A stretch of 64,000 bases of DNA from RGIG3002 sp964449325 (GCA_964449325.1 CAYUYJ010000008.1:46509-110508); one strand, 5' to 3'; counted from the first letter of the stretch, positions 8,506 to 17,859 are shown. The notes: generated from the letters alone by a model not told the origin. Made by a program: numbers and translations.

Positions 8506-8981
8506 TCCTTGAATCCTCTGCAAGACAGCCGTTTATACTTTCCCGGCATCCCCGGATCTTCCTGATAAACGCTTTCAATCACATATTCTTCGGTAACGTT
8601 CCCGTTTTTGAGTAAGATATTGACTGTTGCGGAAACATTCATGGTCGCATGGGAAAAAGTAACCTCTACAACAATATCCTCGCCTTCGGCATCCCGAAAA
8701 GTATTTCCTGCCGAAGTGGACATATCCTTTAGTTCCCCCGAAACTGCATCATAAAATTCCCCGTTTTCTATCATCTCGTTCACAATATCATAAACAGAAC
8801 TGACATACAGCATGGTCTGTTCCTTTTCCAATTCCAAAGCTGTATTTGTCACATTGGAATTGGCGGCATTCAGCAGATTAATTCCCATTACGCAAAGCAC
8901 TAAAAAAAGGCATACAATCAATAACATTGATGCCCCTTTCTTTTCTTTTATCTTTGTACACAATTTCCGAACTGCTTTCAT
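8502..8981 (-). CDS. PilX-like minor pilus protein (159 aa)
   Basis: First gene of the pilus operon. It has an N-terminal basic segment (KLCTKIKEKKG) and a hydrophobic helix ASMLLIVCLFLVLCVMGINL, which resembles PilX/GspK-type minor pilins that have lost the FTLxE signature (here GASMLL). The remaining about 110 residues are an extracytoplasmic domain of unknown fold. SD GGGGAG precedes the ATG and an excellent sigma-A promoter lies 55 bases upstream. PilX is assigned by position and helix pattern only. Confidence 0.55.
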   Translation of the reverse strand: MKAVRKLCTKIKEKKGASMLLIVCLFLVLCVMGINLLNAANSNVTNTALELEKEQTMLYVSSVYDIVNEMIENGEFYDAVSGELKDMSTSAGNTFRDAEGEDIVVEVTFSHATMNVSATVNILLKNGNVTEEYVIESVYQEDPGMPGKYKRLSCRGFKE

Positions 8982-9035
8982 ATTTAGGACTCCCCTATGT
9001 TCACTTTTACCGCCTTAAAATCCCTTATCCGACAA

Positions 9036-9064
9036 ATTATACTATATATTGACAAATAAATCAA
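9036..9064 (-). promoter_or_regulatory. sigma-A promoter of the pilus operon
   Basis: On the minus strand TTGATT (9059-9064), a 17-base spacer and TATAAT (9036-9041) match the consensus well. It lies about 55 bases before the first pilus gene and probably drives the whole operon down to the left edge. Confidence 0.8.
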
Positions 9065-9104
9065 TTATTTTGCGCAATTTTTGCGCAGATTTTGCAAAAA
9101 TTTT

Positions 9105-9137
9105 GCAAAAAATATGGAAGGGAGAAAACTCCCTTCC
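9105..9137 (-). terminator. intrinsic terminator of the SGNH hydrolase gene
   Basis: GGAAGGGAG, a four-base loop and CTCCCTTCC (9116-9137) form a 9-bp stem, followed on the minus strand by a T-rich run (ATATTTTTTG). It lies 11 bases after the stop at 9148 and separates this gene from the pilus operon. Confidence 0.85.
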
Positions 9138-9147
9138 CACTCTCCGG

Positions 9148-10128
9148 TCAATCATTGCCCGATACACTATAACCGTTCCATTTTCCTAAATATTCCCCAT
9201 CAGCCTCATTTTCCAGACTAATCCGAATCAGTTCCTTGGCAATATGCTCACCGAGCACCCGGTAGCCTGCATCCGTAGGATGACAACCCGGAACATACGC
9301 GTCATACACACCTTTATCATAAGAATTTAAAAAATTGTGGTTGAACAAATCTATTACGTCCACGTTATACTTTTCTGCAAGGCTCAGCATGGCATTAATA
9401 TAGTCTTCTATCGGTTCCATTTCAGGATTCAGCTTACGCACTTCTTCTATAGTGACCGAATTCATCGGGGTAACAAGAACCAACCAGCTTGTCGGATAGT
9501 GTATTCTAAGCCCCTCCAACAGTGTATCTAAATCTCCGCAAAAGGTGTTATCCTCCAGTTCCCCAAGATTGCCTATCGTTACATCCGTACCACTGAAAAC
9601 ATCATTAATTCCGCCATATACGATAATAATGTCTGTATTCTCAGGAATTTCCATATACCGGTTTACCATGGCAGCTGCCCAGTAATCTCCAATTGTAGAA
9701 CCACCAATCCCAAGATTATATACTTCCTCTGCTCCCAATACCTCTTTGAGTACCTGTGGATAAGTCAGACCATCCGCCTGTCCTGTTGCTCCGTTGATAC
9801 CTTCCGTAATGCTGTCACCAAGACAAGCAATGGTTACCTCCGAGAAATCATAAGGCTGCGCTTGCAAAATTTTTTTGTCATAGGCATTTTCCCTTTCCGT
9901 TATCTCCCTTGATGTAAGTTTCTGCCTCTCCTTTTCTGCCACCACACTTTCCTTTACCGAAAGCTTCTCTCTGCAATTGGTAAAAATCATGGCAGAAAAT
10001 GCAAATGCACACACTACGATAAGACAACCTGGAACCTTCTTTTTTCTATATTCAGTTTTCAAATAAAAAGACCTCTTTTCCCTTCTGTCAAAAGCTTCCG
10101 TTCCAATGCCTGTTCGTCCCTTTGGCAT
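9148..10128 (-). CDS. membrane-anchored SGNH/GDSL hydrolase (326 aa)
   Basis: Predicted extracellular esterase or deacylase. A basic N-terminal tail of about 35 residues is followed by a membrane helix (VPGCLIVVCAFAFSAMIF). The SGNH blocks are all present: block I GDSITEG (catalytic Ser), block II with Gly in GIGGSTIGD, block III GGINDV (Asn) and block V GCHPTDAGY with the Asp-x-x-His pair in the order CHPTD. The substrate is unknown; members of this family deacetylate cell-wall polymers or sugars. The gene stands alone with its own promoter and terminator. An AGGAGG occurs 20 bases before the ATG, farther than normal, so the start is less certain. Confidence 0.8.
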   Translation of the reverse strand: MPKGRTGIGTEAFDRREKRSFYLKTEYRKKKVPGCLIVVCAFAFSAMIFTNCREKLSVKESVVAEKERQKLTSREITERENAYDKKILQAQPYDFSEVTIACLGDSITEGINGATGQADGLTYPQVLKEVLGAEEVYNLGIGGSTIGDYWAAAMVNRYMEIPENTDIIIVYGGINDVFSGTDVTIGNLGELEDNTFCGDLDTLLEGLRIHYPTSWLVLVTPMNSVTIEEVRKLNPEMEPIEDYINAMLSLAEKYNVDVIDLFNHNFLNSYDKGVYDAYVPGCHPTDAGYRVLGEHIAKELIRISLENEADGEYLGKWNGYSVSGND

Positions 10129-10254
10129 CTCTTCTTTGACAGGTTTTTCCTCCTTATTCCATTCTCGCTTTACATACGGCTACTGGTCTCCGATAACCGT
10201 TGTCATACCGGATACATTCCGTACCACCTTGTACAGTATCCTAAACCTGTTTTT

Positions 10255-10282
10255 ATTATAACCTCTTTTTTTCTAAAAACAA
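10255..10282 (-). promoter_or_regulatory. promoter of the SGNH hydrolase gene
   Basis: Minus strand TTGTTT (10277-10282), 16 bases, TATAAT (10255-10260). It begins directly after the MATE gene stop. A weak TTAAG/CTTAA hairpin overlaps and may end MATE transcription. Confidence 0.55.
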
Positions 10283-10294
10283 CTTAAGTTTTTC

Positions 10295-11698
10295 TTAACT
10301 TTCCCTACACTTCTGCTGCCCGCTCTTTTTCAGCTGCCGTATTACAGCCCATGCCACAATCGCTGCCACCACTCCAACGGAAATGTTACTGACCATCATA
10401 ACAATTCCTACACTTTCGCTTCCGAAGTTCGTGAATTTCTGTAAAAACCACAGTACCGGAATCCGAAAAACAAACACTCTGGAAAAGTTAATGGCAAGGG
10501 TGAGCTTCGTTTTCCCAAGCCCGTAAAGAAGAGAAAGTACGGCTGCATTTACTCCTAAGGTTACCGCTCCCAGTGCCTCAAACCTGTAAATCCCCTTAAT
10601 CATTTCGTGAAACACTTCATCTTTACCGGCAAACAGTCCACTGATAAAATCCAGATAACAAATCGTAAGAGTGTAAAAGATAAATCCGATTATCACATTA
10701 ATTATCAATGTCTTTTTAAATGCATCAATGGCACGCTTTGTGTTCCCCGCCCCCATATTTTGACTGATAATAGAGGCAGAACCTTCCTGAAAACCGTTCT
10801 GTGGCATCGTCGTAATACCACCGATATTATTTGACACCCCAAGTGCTCCTACAGTCAAAGCCCCATAGACGGTACTCATGGAATTAATGACCATTTTTCC
10901 AAAGGAAAATGCCATTTTTTCCGCAATGACCGGAATAGAACTGGCTACCATGGGTACCGTTACTTCTTTTTTCCATGTTACTGCTTTTAAAGAAAAACCA
11001 AAAGCATTGTCTTCTTTACTGTGACTGTTTCTCAAAGCAAAGAGAAGAAGGCTCACCTGCGAAAGGAGTGTTGCGACAGCAATCATCACCAAATCTCCTT
11101 GAAGCACATACACAAAAAAGGCTGTCAACGACAATTTCACACCAATAACAAGCATATTCAGTCTGAGAATTCTGTGTGAATTTCCTCTTGCCCGCTCTAC
11201 GGCTATATAAACATTATTCATAAAGGAAACAACCATGGTAATCAATTCCACTGCAAAATACTGTTTTCCCACTGCAATCAATTCTGCCGGTGTTCCTGCC
11301 ATTTTCAAAAACTGTTCATTAAACGGAAGGATTCCCAAAAGCACCGCTGCTCCCAGAAGGACAACCATGACATAAAGGCTGCTCACTCTTTCCCGTACCA
11401 TTTTGTAGTCCCCTTTGCCATAGGCAAGACTGATTTTAATTCCCGCTCCTACAGCAAGGCCACCACCCAAAGCAGACAAGAATAAATTAATCTGGGATAA
11501 ATAGGCAACTGCCGATACGGACGTAGAACTGATGTGGGACGCCATCATCGTGTCCAGTATTTTAAAGAGCTGATTCAGACTTTGGTATAAAGCAAGAGGA
11601 GTTCCTACCTGCAATACTACCTTCCACATGTTTCCGTTCAGGCTGAACTCCCTGAATTCCTCATCTTTTTTGGACAAATTTGCTTTTATTTCTGCCAT
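10295..11698 (-). CDS. MATE-family multidrug/cation antiporter (467 aa)
   Basis: Twelve-helix membrane exporter of the MATE (MatE) fold. It shows two similar halves, with GTPLALYQSLNQLFKILDTMMAS in the first helix pair and VPMVASSIPVIAEKMAFSFGKMVINSMS in the second. The usual Na+/H+-driven export of toxic organic compounds is likely, but no substrate can be predicted. It is transcribed away from an AraC-family regulator with a 197-base gap, so that regulator may control it. SD AGAGGAA precedes the ATG. Confidence 0.85.
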   Translation of the reverse strand: MAEIKANLSKKDEEFREFSLNGNMWKVVLQVGTPLALYQSLNQLFKILDTMMASHISSTSVSAVAYLSQINLFLSALGGGLAVGAGIKISLAYGKGDYKMVRERVSSLYVMVVLLGAAVLLGILPFNEQFLKMAGTPAELIAVGKQYFAVELITMVVSFMNNVYIAVERARGNSHRILRLNMLVIGVKLSLTAFFVYVLQGDLVMIAVATLLSQVSLLLFALRNSHSKEDNAFGFSLKAVTWKKEVTVPMVASSIPVIAEKMAFSFGKMVINSMSTVYGALTVGALGVSNNIGGITTMPQNGFQEGSASIISQNMGAGNTKRAIDAFKKTLIINVIIGFIFYTLTICYLDFISGLFAGKDEVFHEMIKGIYRFEALGAVTLGVNAAVLSLLYGLGKTKLTLAINFSRVFVFRIPVLWFLQKFTNFGSESVGIVMMVSNISVGVVAAIVAWAVIRQLKKSGQQKCRES

Positions 11699-11746
11699 GC
11701 TTTTCCTCTTTTCCGCACCCTAAGCTGCTGTTTTGTTTCTTCTGTC

Positions 11747-11774
11747 TTGTTTTATCTATCAGCTATGATATAAT
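11747..11774 (+). promoter_or_regulatory. promoter for the AraC-family gene
   Basis: TTGTTT (11747-11752), 16 bases, TATAAT (11769-11774), about 120 bases before the ATG. A second -10-like TATACT at 11869-11874 is closer to the gene, with TTGATT 19 bases upstream. Confidence 0.5.
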
Positions 11775-11895
11775 AAGTTTTAAGTATTTTCTATTGTTTT
11801 TATATGATTTTTATTATAAAATACTGTTTTTTTGTGTTTCTTATTGATTTTGTGTTATATGCGAAAAGTATACTTTAAGAAGAAGGAGAGACTCC

Positions 11896-12723
11896 ATGCG
11901 GATTCAAATTCCAACCATATCAGATATTTGTGTAACAAGAAAACACCGGGATGCAGGTTTTGTTATGCCGGAAGATCACTTTCATCCCTATTATGAGCTG
12001 TTTTATGTAAATGCAGGAAAATGCTGTTTTTTCTTAAACGATACCCTATATTCCCTCAGTACCGGAGATTTCATGCTGATTGCTCCCAATGATCTGCATC
12101 ATACCCTGTATATGCAGGAAGAGGATTGTGACCGCTATGTTCTTTATTACAGTAAGAAACATATTTTACCGGAACTAACAGAAAACCTCACAGAGTTTTC
12201 AAAAACATTTGCCTCGTCCGGTCATTTTTCACTTCAGCCGGCATACATAGAAGCCTTTTCGACTCTTTTAGAGCATATGCTGTCCGAAAACCGTTTACAG
12301 GATGCCTACAGTCCCACACTGCTTTCTTCCTATCTGCATCAGTTGTTTTGTCTGATTCTCCGGCATCGGATAGATGGGGCAGAAGAATTACAACTTACGG
12401 GTACAAAAGATATGGAAGTGCTTCAGGCTGCCAAATATATTTACCAAAATTTTGCTTCCCCACTAAGTCTTGAAGAAGTAGCTGCCGTAGCCGGTTTAAG
12501 TCCCACCTATTTTTCCAGAAAATTTAAACAGATTACGGGCATCGGGTTTAAGGAATATGTAAATTTCGTACGCATGAAAAATGCTACCTTAGAGCTTCTT
12601 TCCACTGACCATTCCATTACGGAGATTGCCCTGAACAACGGCTATACCGACGGGAATTATTTTAAAGACTCCTTCAAAAAAGTACACGGCTGTTCCCCGC
12701 GCGAATACCGAAAGCGGGAATGA
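11896..12723 (+). CDS. AraC-family transcriptional regulator (275 aa)
   Basis: The N-terminal half is an AraC-type cupin (effector pocket: HFHPYYELFYVNAGKCCFFLND, GDFMLIAPNDLHHT). The C-terminal 100 residues hold two helix-turn-helix motifs (LSLEEVAAVAGLSPTYFSRKFKQITG and SITEIALNNGYTDGNYFKDSFKKVHG) ending in the family signature SPREYRK. AGAAGGAGAG precedes the ATG. It is divergent from the MATE exporter and 90 bases upstream of ptb-buk in the same direction. The most likely target is the exporter or its own promoter; the effector is unknown. Confidence 0.88.
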   Translation: MRIQIPTISDICVTRKHRDAGFVMPEDHFHPYYELFYVNAGKCCFFLNDTLYSLSTGDFMLIAPNDLHHTLYMQEEDCDRYVLYYSKKHILPELTENLTEFSKTFASSGHFSLQPAYIEAFSTLLEHMLSENRLQDAYSPTLLSSYLHQLFCLILRHRIDGAEELQLTGTKDMEVLQAAKYIYQNFASPLSLEEVAAVAGLSPTYFSRKFKQITGIGFKEYVNFVRMKNATLELLSTDHSITEIALNNGYTDGNYFKDSFKKVHGCSPREYRKRE

Positions 12724-12731
12724 AATAGCGG

Positions 12732-12768
12732 TTGCTTTTTATATAGGAAAGTGTTATTATTTTAACGA
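12732..12768 (+). promoter_or_regulatory. ptb-buk promoter with Rex-like operator over the -10
   Basis: TTGCTT (12732-12737), a 17-base spacer and TATTAT (12755-12760) form a sigma-A promoter. At 12751-12768 the sequence GTGTTATTATTTTAACGA matches 11 of 14 fixed positions of the clostridial Rex consensus TTGTTAANNNNTTAACAA and covers the -10 box. Rex is the NADH-sensing repressor of fermentation genes. The promoter is directly visible; the Rex assignment is inference. Confidence 0.6.
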
Positions 12769-12813
12769 AGATTGCAATTAAATGAATTCTATAAAGGTAC
12801 GAGGTGTAAACGA

Positions 12814-13731
12814 ATGAGCAAAGGATTTAATGATTTAGTAGCAAAAGCCGGTTCCGGCTCCATGAAGAAAGTATCTGTTGCCGTAGCACAGGATGCTCCC
12901 GTTCTGGAAGCAGTAAAGGCTGCAAAGGACCGCAATATCGCGGATGCCATTTTAGTAGGTGACGAAACAAAAATCAGAGAGGTTGCCGCTTCCATCAACA
13001 TGAATCTGGACGGTTTTGAAATTATTCATGAGCCGGATGATTTTCAGGCTGCCTTAACTGCCGTAAAACTTGTTCATGACGGAAAAGCAAATATGTATAT
13101 GAAGGGTCTTATTGACACCAAATCTTTTTTAAAGAGTGTATTGGACAAGGAGGTCGGCTTAAGAACCGGAAAAACCTTATCTCATGTTTGCGTATTTGAA
13201 ATAAAAGGTATTGACCATCTCCTGTTCTTAACAGATGTTGCTTTCATGACCTACCCGACTTTGGAGGATAAAGTACACATTATTGAGAATACAGTAGAAA
13301 TCGCTCATGCTTGCGGTATCGAATGTCCGAAGGTTGCTCCGCTTGCCGCGGTAGAAGTTGTGAATCCGAAAATGCCTGTTACCGTAGAAGCCGCAGAGCT
13401 TACAAAAATGTGCGAAGAAGGCAAAATTACCGGCTGCATCGTAGACGGTCCGCTTTCCATGGATCTTGCTATCTGTCCGGAAGCTGCACAGCACAAAGGC
13501 GCAGAGGGCAGAAAAATTGTAGGAGATGCTGACATTCTTCTTTTCCCGGATATCCATGCCGGTAATCTCACTTATAAGACTTTAGTGCATACTGCACAGG
13601 TTAAGAACGGAAACATTTTAACAGGTACAAAAGCACCGGTTATTTTAACTTCCCGTTCCGATGATTTTGAAACAAAAGTTAATTCCATTGCTCTTGGTGC
13701 TGTTGTGGCAGAAGCTATGAAAAATATGTAA
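12814..13731 (+). CDS. ptb: phosphate butyryltransferase (305 aa)
   Basis: Converts butyryl-CoA and phosphate to butyryl phosphate and CoA, the first of two steps that make ATP from butyryl-CoA. The protein is of the Pta/Ptb family: YMKGLIDTKSFLKSVLDK, FLTDVAFMTYPTLEDKVHII near the middle and DILLFPDIHAGNLTYKTLVH close to the end. Length matches clostridial Ptb (about 300). The frame is open from 12772, but the ATG at 12814 (MSKGFNDLV) has the ribosome binding site GAGGTG and the normal family N-terminus. It is followed 13 bases later by buk. Confidence 0.93.
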   Translation: MSKGFNDLVAKAGSGSMKKVSVAVAQDAPVLEAVKAAKDRNIADAILVGDETKIREVAASINMNLDGFEIIHEPDDFQAALTAVKLVHDGKANMYMKGLIDTKSFLKSVLDKEVGLRTGKTLSHVCVFEIKGIDHLLFLTDVAFMTYPTLEDKVHIIENTVEIAHACGIECPKVAPLAAVEVVNPKMPVTVEAAELTKMCEEGKITGCIVDGPLSMDLAICPEAAQHKGAEGRKIVGDADILLFPDIHAGNLTYKTLVHTAQVKNGNILTGTKAPVILTSRSDDFETKVNSIALGAVVAEAMKNM

Positions 13732-13744
13732 AAGGAGAATAAAT

Positions 13745-14812
13745 ATGTCCATCAAAAGTTTAATTATCAATCCCGGTTCCACTTCTACCAAAATCGGTGT
13801 ATTTGAAGATGAAACCTTATTGTTTGAAGAAACCTTAAGACACTCTACCGAGGAAATTGCACAGTATGCTTCCATCGTAGACCAGAAGGATTTTCGTAAA
13901 AACATCATTTTAAATCTGTTAAAAGAAAAAGATTTTGATATCAAATCCTTAAATGTAGTTGTAGGACGCGGCGGCATGTTAAAGCCTATTCCGGGCGGTA
14001 CATACGCAGTAAGTGATGCTTTGTTGGAAGATTTAAAAATCGGCAAACAGGGACAGCACGCTTCCAACCTGGGTGGTATTTTAGCAAGAGAAATCGGAGA
14101 TTCTATCAGTGTTCCTTCTTATATCGTTGACCCGGTTGTTGTAGACGAGCTGATGCCCGCTGCACGTTACTCCGGTGTGCCGGAACTTCCGAGAACAAGC
14201 GTATTCCATGCTTTGAACCAGAAAGCGGTTGCAAAGCGTTACGCAAAAGAAACCGGTAAGAATTACGAAGATTTGAACTTAATCGTTGTACATATGGGTG
14301 GCGGTGTTTCCGTCGGTGCACACAAAAACGGTAAAGTTATTGATGTATTCAATGCTCTTGACGGTGACGGTGCTTTCTCACCGGAACGTGCCGGTGCAGT
14401 TCCTTCCGGTGCTTTAGTAAAAATGTGCTTCTCCGGTAAATATACCGAAAAAGAAGTCTACAGCAAATTAGTTGGAACGGGCGGCTTTAACGCTTACCTT
14501 GGCACAAACGATATGCGTGAGGTGGAGAAGAAGGTTGCTGCCGGTGACAAAGAAGCAGAAATGCTCCGCAGCGCATTCCTTTTACAAGTATCCAAGGACA
14601 TCGGCTCCATGGCTTGTGTTCTGGAAGGAAAGGTTGATCAGGTTATCGTAACCGGTGGTATTGCATATGATGAATATGTAACCTCCGAATTAAAGAAAAG
14701 AGCCGGATTTATCGCTCCGTTTACCATTTATCCGGGCGAAGACGAACTGCTTGCTTTAACACAGGGCGCACTTCGTGTGATGAATGGGGAAGAGAAAGCT
14801 ATGGAATATTAA
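13745..14812 (+). CDS. buk: butyrate kinase (355 aa)
   Basis: Transfers phosphate from butyryl phosphate to ADP, giving butyrate and ATP. It is an acetokinase-family ASKHA protein: LIINPGSTSTKIGVFED at the N-terminus (phosphate 1 loop), VVHMGGGVSVGAHKNGKV in the middle, and VIVTGGIAYDEYV near the C-terminus. Length equals the family norm (355-360). AAAGGAGAA precedes the ATG. It forms an operon with ptb and ends at a strong terminator. Confidence 0.95.
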   Translation: MSIKSLIINPGSTSTKIGVFEDETLLFEETLRHSTEEIAQYASIVDQKDFRKNIILNLLKEKDFDIKSLNVVVGRGGMLKPIPGGTYAVSDALLEDLKIGKQGQHASNLGGILAREIGDSISVPSYIVDPVVVDELMPAARYSGVPELPRTSVFHALNQKAVAKRYAKETGKNYEDLNLIVVHMGGGVSVGAHKNGKVIDVFNALDGDGAFSPERAGAVPSGALVKMCFSGKYTEKEVYSKLVGTGGFNAYLGTNDMREVEKKVAAGDKEAEMLRSAFLLQVSKDIGSMACVLEGKVDQVIVTGGIAYDEYVTSELKKRAGFIAPFTIYPGEDELLALTQGALRVMNGEEKAMEY

Positions 14813-14820
14813 ATATACTA

Positions 14821-14866
14821 AAACTCTCCGATGCTATGGAAAGACAGCTTCGGAGAGTTTTTTCTA
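14821..14866 (+). terminator. intrinsic terminator after buk
   Basis: AACTCTCCGA pairs with TCGGAGAGTT (10 bp), followed by TTTTTTCT. The minus-strand copy also ends in TTTTAG, so it may work for the convergent ybaK gene as well. Confidence 0.88.
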
Positions 14867-14875
14867 TCTATGATT

Positions 14876-15361
14876 CTACACCATCGTTATATCCGCAAAC
14901 TCCGCCTCTGCCGCCTTACACAAATCCTCCGGTGCCAATTTTATCTGGGAACCGATTCGTCCTCCACTGACAATCATCTCCTGTAGTTCCTTTGCCTGTA
15001 CGGCAATTCTTGTCACATACTGCTTTTTCATACCAATTGCAGTACAGCCGCCACGGATATAGCCCGTAATCTGATTGATATCCTTTACATGAATCATGGC
15101 AACAGACTTTTCTCCCACTGCCTTTGCCGCCTTTTTCAAATCCAGTTCCTCTTCTATAGGAAGCACAAATACAAAGTAATTCTTGCTGTTTCCCTGTGTC
15201 ACAAGAGTTTTAAACACTTTTTCATGAGGCAGATTCAATTTGTCCGCAATCCGGATTCCGTCAATAAATTCCTCACATTCATAAGTGTAATGCTCATAAG
15301 GAATTTTCATTTTATCTAATATACGCATCGCGTTTGTCTTGATTTCTTTTGACTTTGCCAT
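14876..15361 (-). CDS. ybaK: Cys-tRNA(Pro)/Cys-tRNA(Cys) deacylase YbaK/EbsC (161 aa)
   Basis: Trans-editing enzyme that hydrolyses mischarged tRNA. The YbaK/ProX domain fills the protein: AMRILDKMKIPYEHYTY at the start, KVFKTLVTQGNSKNYFVFVLP, then the conserved Lys region DLKKAAKAVGEKSVAMI and GYIRGGCTAIGMKKQ with the GGCxPxG-like turn. SD TGGAGAAAG precedes the ATG. It is the last gene downstream of an ABC transporter operon, 25 bases after the permease stop, and meets buk tail to tail. Confidence 0.9.
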   Translation of the reverse strand: MAKSKEIKTNAMRILDKMKIPYEHYTYECEEFIDGIRIADKLNLPHEKVFKTLVTQGNSKNYFVFVLPIEEELDLKKAAKAVGEKSVAMIHVKDINQITGYIRGGCTAIGMKKQYVTRIAVQAKELQEMIVSGGRIGSQIKLAPEDLCKAAEAEFADITMV

Positions 15362-15386
15362 TTTACTTTCTCCATTTCAACGAAAT

Positions 15387-16595
15387 TTACATCCTTAAAT
15401 AATACGCCACCGGAAATACTTTTTCAAGTATCCGGAATGCCGGTACAAACTGCGATAAATCCACAAATACCGGACAGACTACTACTGTCAGTAAAATCAA
15501 TACCGGGATAGCTGCCGCAAGATGTTCTTCTTTCCGGCACACTTTTTTTAACAACAGACAGTACACCATCAGAATAAGCTGATAAAGTATAAGCTTTATT
15601 GTTTCTTCAACAAATCCCTGCATATGCTGTTCCGCCATCAGGCAAAGCAGTGTTACCGCACTCATAAAAAAGATAGGCAGATAAATGGTAAATATCCGAA
15701 AAAATCTGCCGCCCCTAAGGCGTACCAATCGCTTATGCTTTTCATCTTCTAAAGTATCCATCGTTCCGCAAAGACCACATACAAAAATCTGTAGCGCCAG
15801 AACCCCTCTTAATATTTTTCGGCCTGTTTTTTGTGTCCCATGTGTTTCTATTTCTCCTGCAGAATTTTTTGTCACCTGATTTTCCTGTTCTTTTGCTGTT
15901 TTTGCTCCTTCCGTACCACTATAATTTTCATAGGTAAATTGGAAGGTGCTTCCGTTATAGCGATACTTTTCAAACAATTCTTCTGCCCGCTCTACCAGTT
16001 CTTCCCTCCGCTTTCCTGCATCGTCTTCCTGCTGTCCGAATTCGCCTTCCTGCGTTTTCCTGTCGGTCTCCACTGTTTTCTCTAACTCTTCACTTAGTAA
16101 ATCTGCCGCCTGCTGTCCGAAGGTCATTTCCTCATAGACAGTAAAAATCTCCGTAAAAAGCATTTCCTCACAAAGTCTTTGCATGGAGCTTTGGGGAGAT
16201 TCATAACTTCTGATAAGACGGTTGTACCTCTTTTTCTTCAGATTTGCCACAAAATCTTCCCCGATGCAGTAACCGCATTCTGCCTTTGCCGCAGCGACCT
16301 GCTGTCTTACCTCCTCTTCCGTGTTATAAAAAGAAAAGACAAGAATCCCCCCTTTTGCTTCCAGACGTTCCCGTAATTCTTCCTCAAACAATTCTGCTTC
16401 CGGATTTTCTTTCTCTTCCGCGTTTTCCATACAGACTGCTACATGGAGTTTTGTTTCTTCCGTTTTCAGGGAACTTTCAAGGGCAAGCACAACCAAAGGA
16501 GCAAGGCAAAAGAGAAAGTAAACTTTATGCAATTTCCACATCCGTTTCCACAAAAGCACACAATATACACCTATCTGTAATACCTTTTCCCGCAT
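15387..16595 (-). CDS. ABC-2 type transporter permease (402 aa)
   Basis: Membrane subunit of an ABC exporter. A first helix (YFLFCLAPLVVLALESSL) is followed by a large, Glu-rich extracytoplasmic loop (about residues 45-260), then a cluster of about five helices at the C-terminus (GVLALQIFVCGLCGTM, FTIYLPIFFMSAVTLLCLM, LILYQLILMVYCLLL, AAIPVLILLTVVVCPVFV). This is the ABC-2 layout, as in its neighbour, which has the same length. Gene order is ATPase, unknown membrane protein, permease, permease. No substrate can be inferred. Confidence 0.7.
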   Translation of the reverse strand: MREKVLQIGVYCVLLWKRMWKLHKVYFLFCLAPLVVLALESSLKTEETKLHVAVCMENAEEKENPEAELFEEELRERLEAKGGILVFSFYNTEEEVRQQVAAAKAECGYCIGEDFVANLKKKRYNRLIRSYESPQSSMQRLCEEMLFTEIFTVYEEMTFGQQAADLLSEELEKTVETDRKTQEGEFGQQEDDAGKRREELVERAEELFEKYRYNGSTFQFTYENYSGTEGAKTAKEQENQVTKNSAGEIETHGTQKTGRKILRGVLALQIFVCGLCGTMDTLEDEKHKRLVRLRGGRFFRIFTIYLPIFFMSAVTLLCLMAEQHMQGFVEETIKLILYQLILMVYCLLLKKVCRKEEHLAAAIPVLILLTVVVCPVFVDLSQFVPAFRILEKVFPVAYYLRM

Positions 16596-16650
16596 TCTGC
16601 TTCTCCCTTCTGCTTTTCTCCTTGTTCCATCTGCTCACCTGTCATCCCTT

Positions 16651-17859
16651 TTATTTTAGGTTCCGCCGTCTGCAAAAAACAGCCGCCGCAAAAAACAGGA
16701 TGCCGAAGCCTACACTAATCATACCATCCGCTCCTGCCTCTTTTCCCGCTATTGCCGCTCCGATACTTTTTAACCAGAAATCAGAGGGCAGCCAGCAAAA
16801 GGCTCTTCGCACTCCTTCCGGGAAAAATACTTTGGGAACAATACCTCCGCTCAAAAATAAAAGTATTACACTGAGAAAGGCAAGGAGGAATACAGCACTG
16901 CTTTTCTTTTCTACCAGTTCATAAATAAGTAAAATGAATGCCGTCACGCTTCCTGCTGTCAGCCATATCCTAAAAAAACCTGTTACGGCTGCCTGCAGAC
17001 TGCCGTTTCCTATCTGCATACCCGAACCTTTTCCCAAAGCAAATACAATCCCTGTTCCCGCCAGAAGGAACACTGCGTAAATACCCATTACCGTCAAAAA
17101 ACGAATGGTCTGTTGTCCGGTGCTCCCGATTCCCATACGTTTATAGCTTCTTAATACGTTCTTATGATCCTGCTTTAAAAACATCCCCATAGGCATGGCG
17201 AAAAACAACAGCATTGCAGTAACTGCAGACGCAGCATAATAGGTCTTTATGGATAAATTTCCGGTCGCAGATACCTCTTCATACCGGAAAAGTCCGCTTC
17301 TTCCCATTGCCAGCCCCAGATTGTCCATATTAATCGTATTCTGAAAGTTTTCCAGTCCGCTCTTTGCATCATACTCCTCTGCCAGCTCATATATTGCATA
17401 TATTTCTGCTTGAGCTACCGAAAGCATTCCCGCACCTGCCTGTGTCAATTCTTTTATAAAACTTCCTGCTACCGATAACTCTTCCTGACAGACTACAAGT
17501 ACGGATGGATTTTCGCCGTTTAAAATTCCCTCTATTAACTGTTTTGCAAGAACAATCACGGCTGCATATTCCTTTTTTTCCAATCCCTGAAAAGCTTCCA
17601 TACTGCTGCATACAACAAATTCCACATTTTCTTCTGTTTTCTTCACATAGTCTAAGGCAAACTGCGTCATTTGATTTTCCTCTTCCATGACAACAGCCAC
17701 CCGGATTTCTACCGCCTCTCCCCGATATAAAAATCCGGCAGCGCAAAAAGCAATTGTTCCGGCTACAAGAGCCAAAACAATTGCCTGTAAAAACATTTTG
17801 GGAAATATTTTCCATGCCCGCTTATTTTCTGCACATAACAAACGCACTATCCGTTTCAT
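16651..17859 (-). CDS. ABC-2 type transporter permease (402 aa)
   Basis: First helix at MFLQAIVLALVAGTIAFCAAGFL, an extracytoplasmic domain of about 170 residues, then five to six helices (AASAVTAMLLFFAMPMGMF, FLTVMGIYAVFLLAGTGIVFAL, AGSVTAFILLIYELV, SAVFLLAFLSVILLFLSGGIVP, ISVGFGILFFAAAVF). The LSGGIVP motif in the last-but-one helix is typical of ABC-2 permeases. AAGGAAAG precedes the ATG. It probably forms a heterodimer with the next permease, driven by the ATPase at 19269-19994. Confidence 0.78.
   Translation of the reverse strand: MKRIVRLLCAENKRAWKIFPKMFLQAIVLALVAGTIAFCAAGFLYRGEAVEIRVAVVMEEENQMTQFALDYVKKTEENVEFVVCSSMEAFQGLEKKEYAAVIVLAKQLIEGILNGENPSVLVVCQEELSVAGSFIKELTQAGAGMLSVAQAEIYAIYELAEEYDAKSGLENFQNTINMDNLGLAMGRSGLFRYEEVSATGNLSIKTYYAASAVTAMLLFFAMPMGMFLKQDHKNVLRSYKRMGIGSTGQQTIRFLTVMGIYAVFLLAGTGIVFALGKGSGMQIGNGSLQAAVTGFFRIWLTAGSVTAFILLIYELVEKKSSAVFLLAFLSVILLFLSGGIVPKVFFPEGVRRAFCWLPSDFWLKSIGAAIAGKEAGADGMISVGFGILFFAAAVFCRRRNLK

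Noticed and set aside
13305..13571. Open frames antisense to ptb
   Set aside because: Shadow frames of the ptb gene with no start signals.
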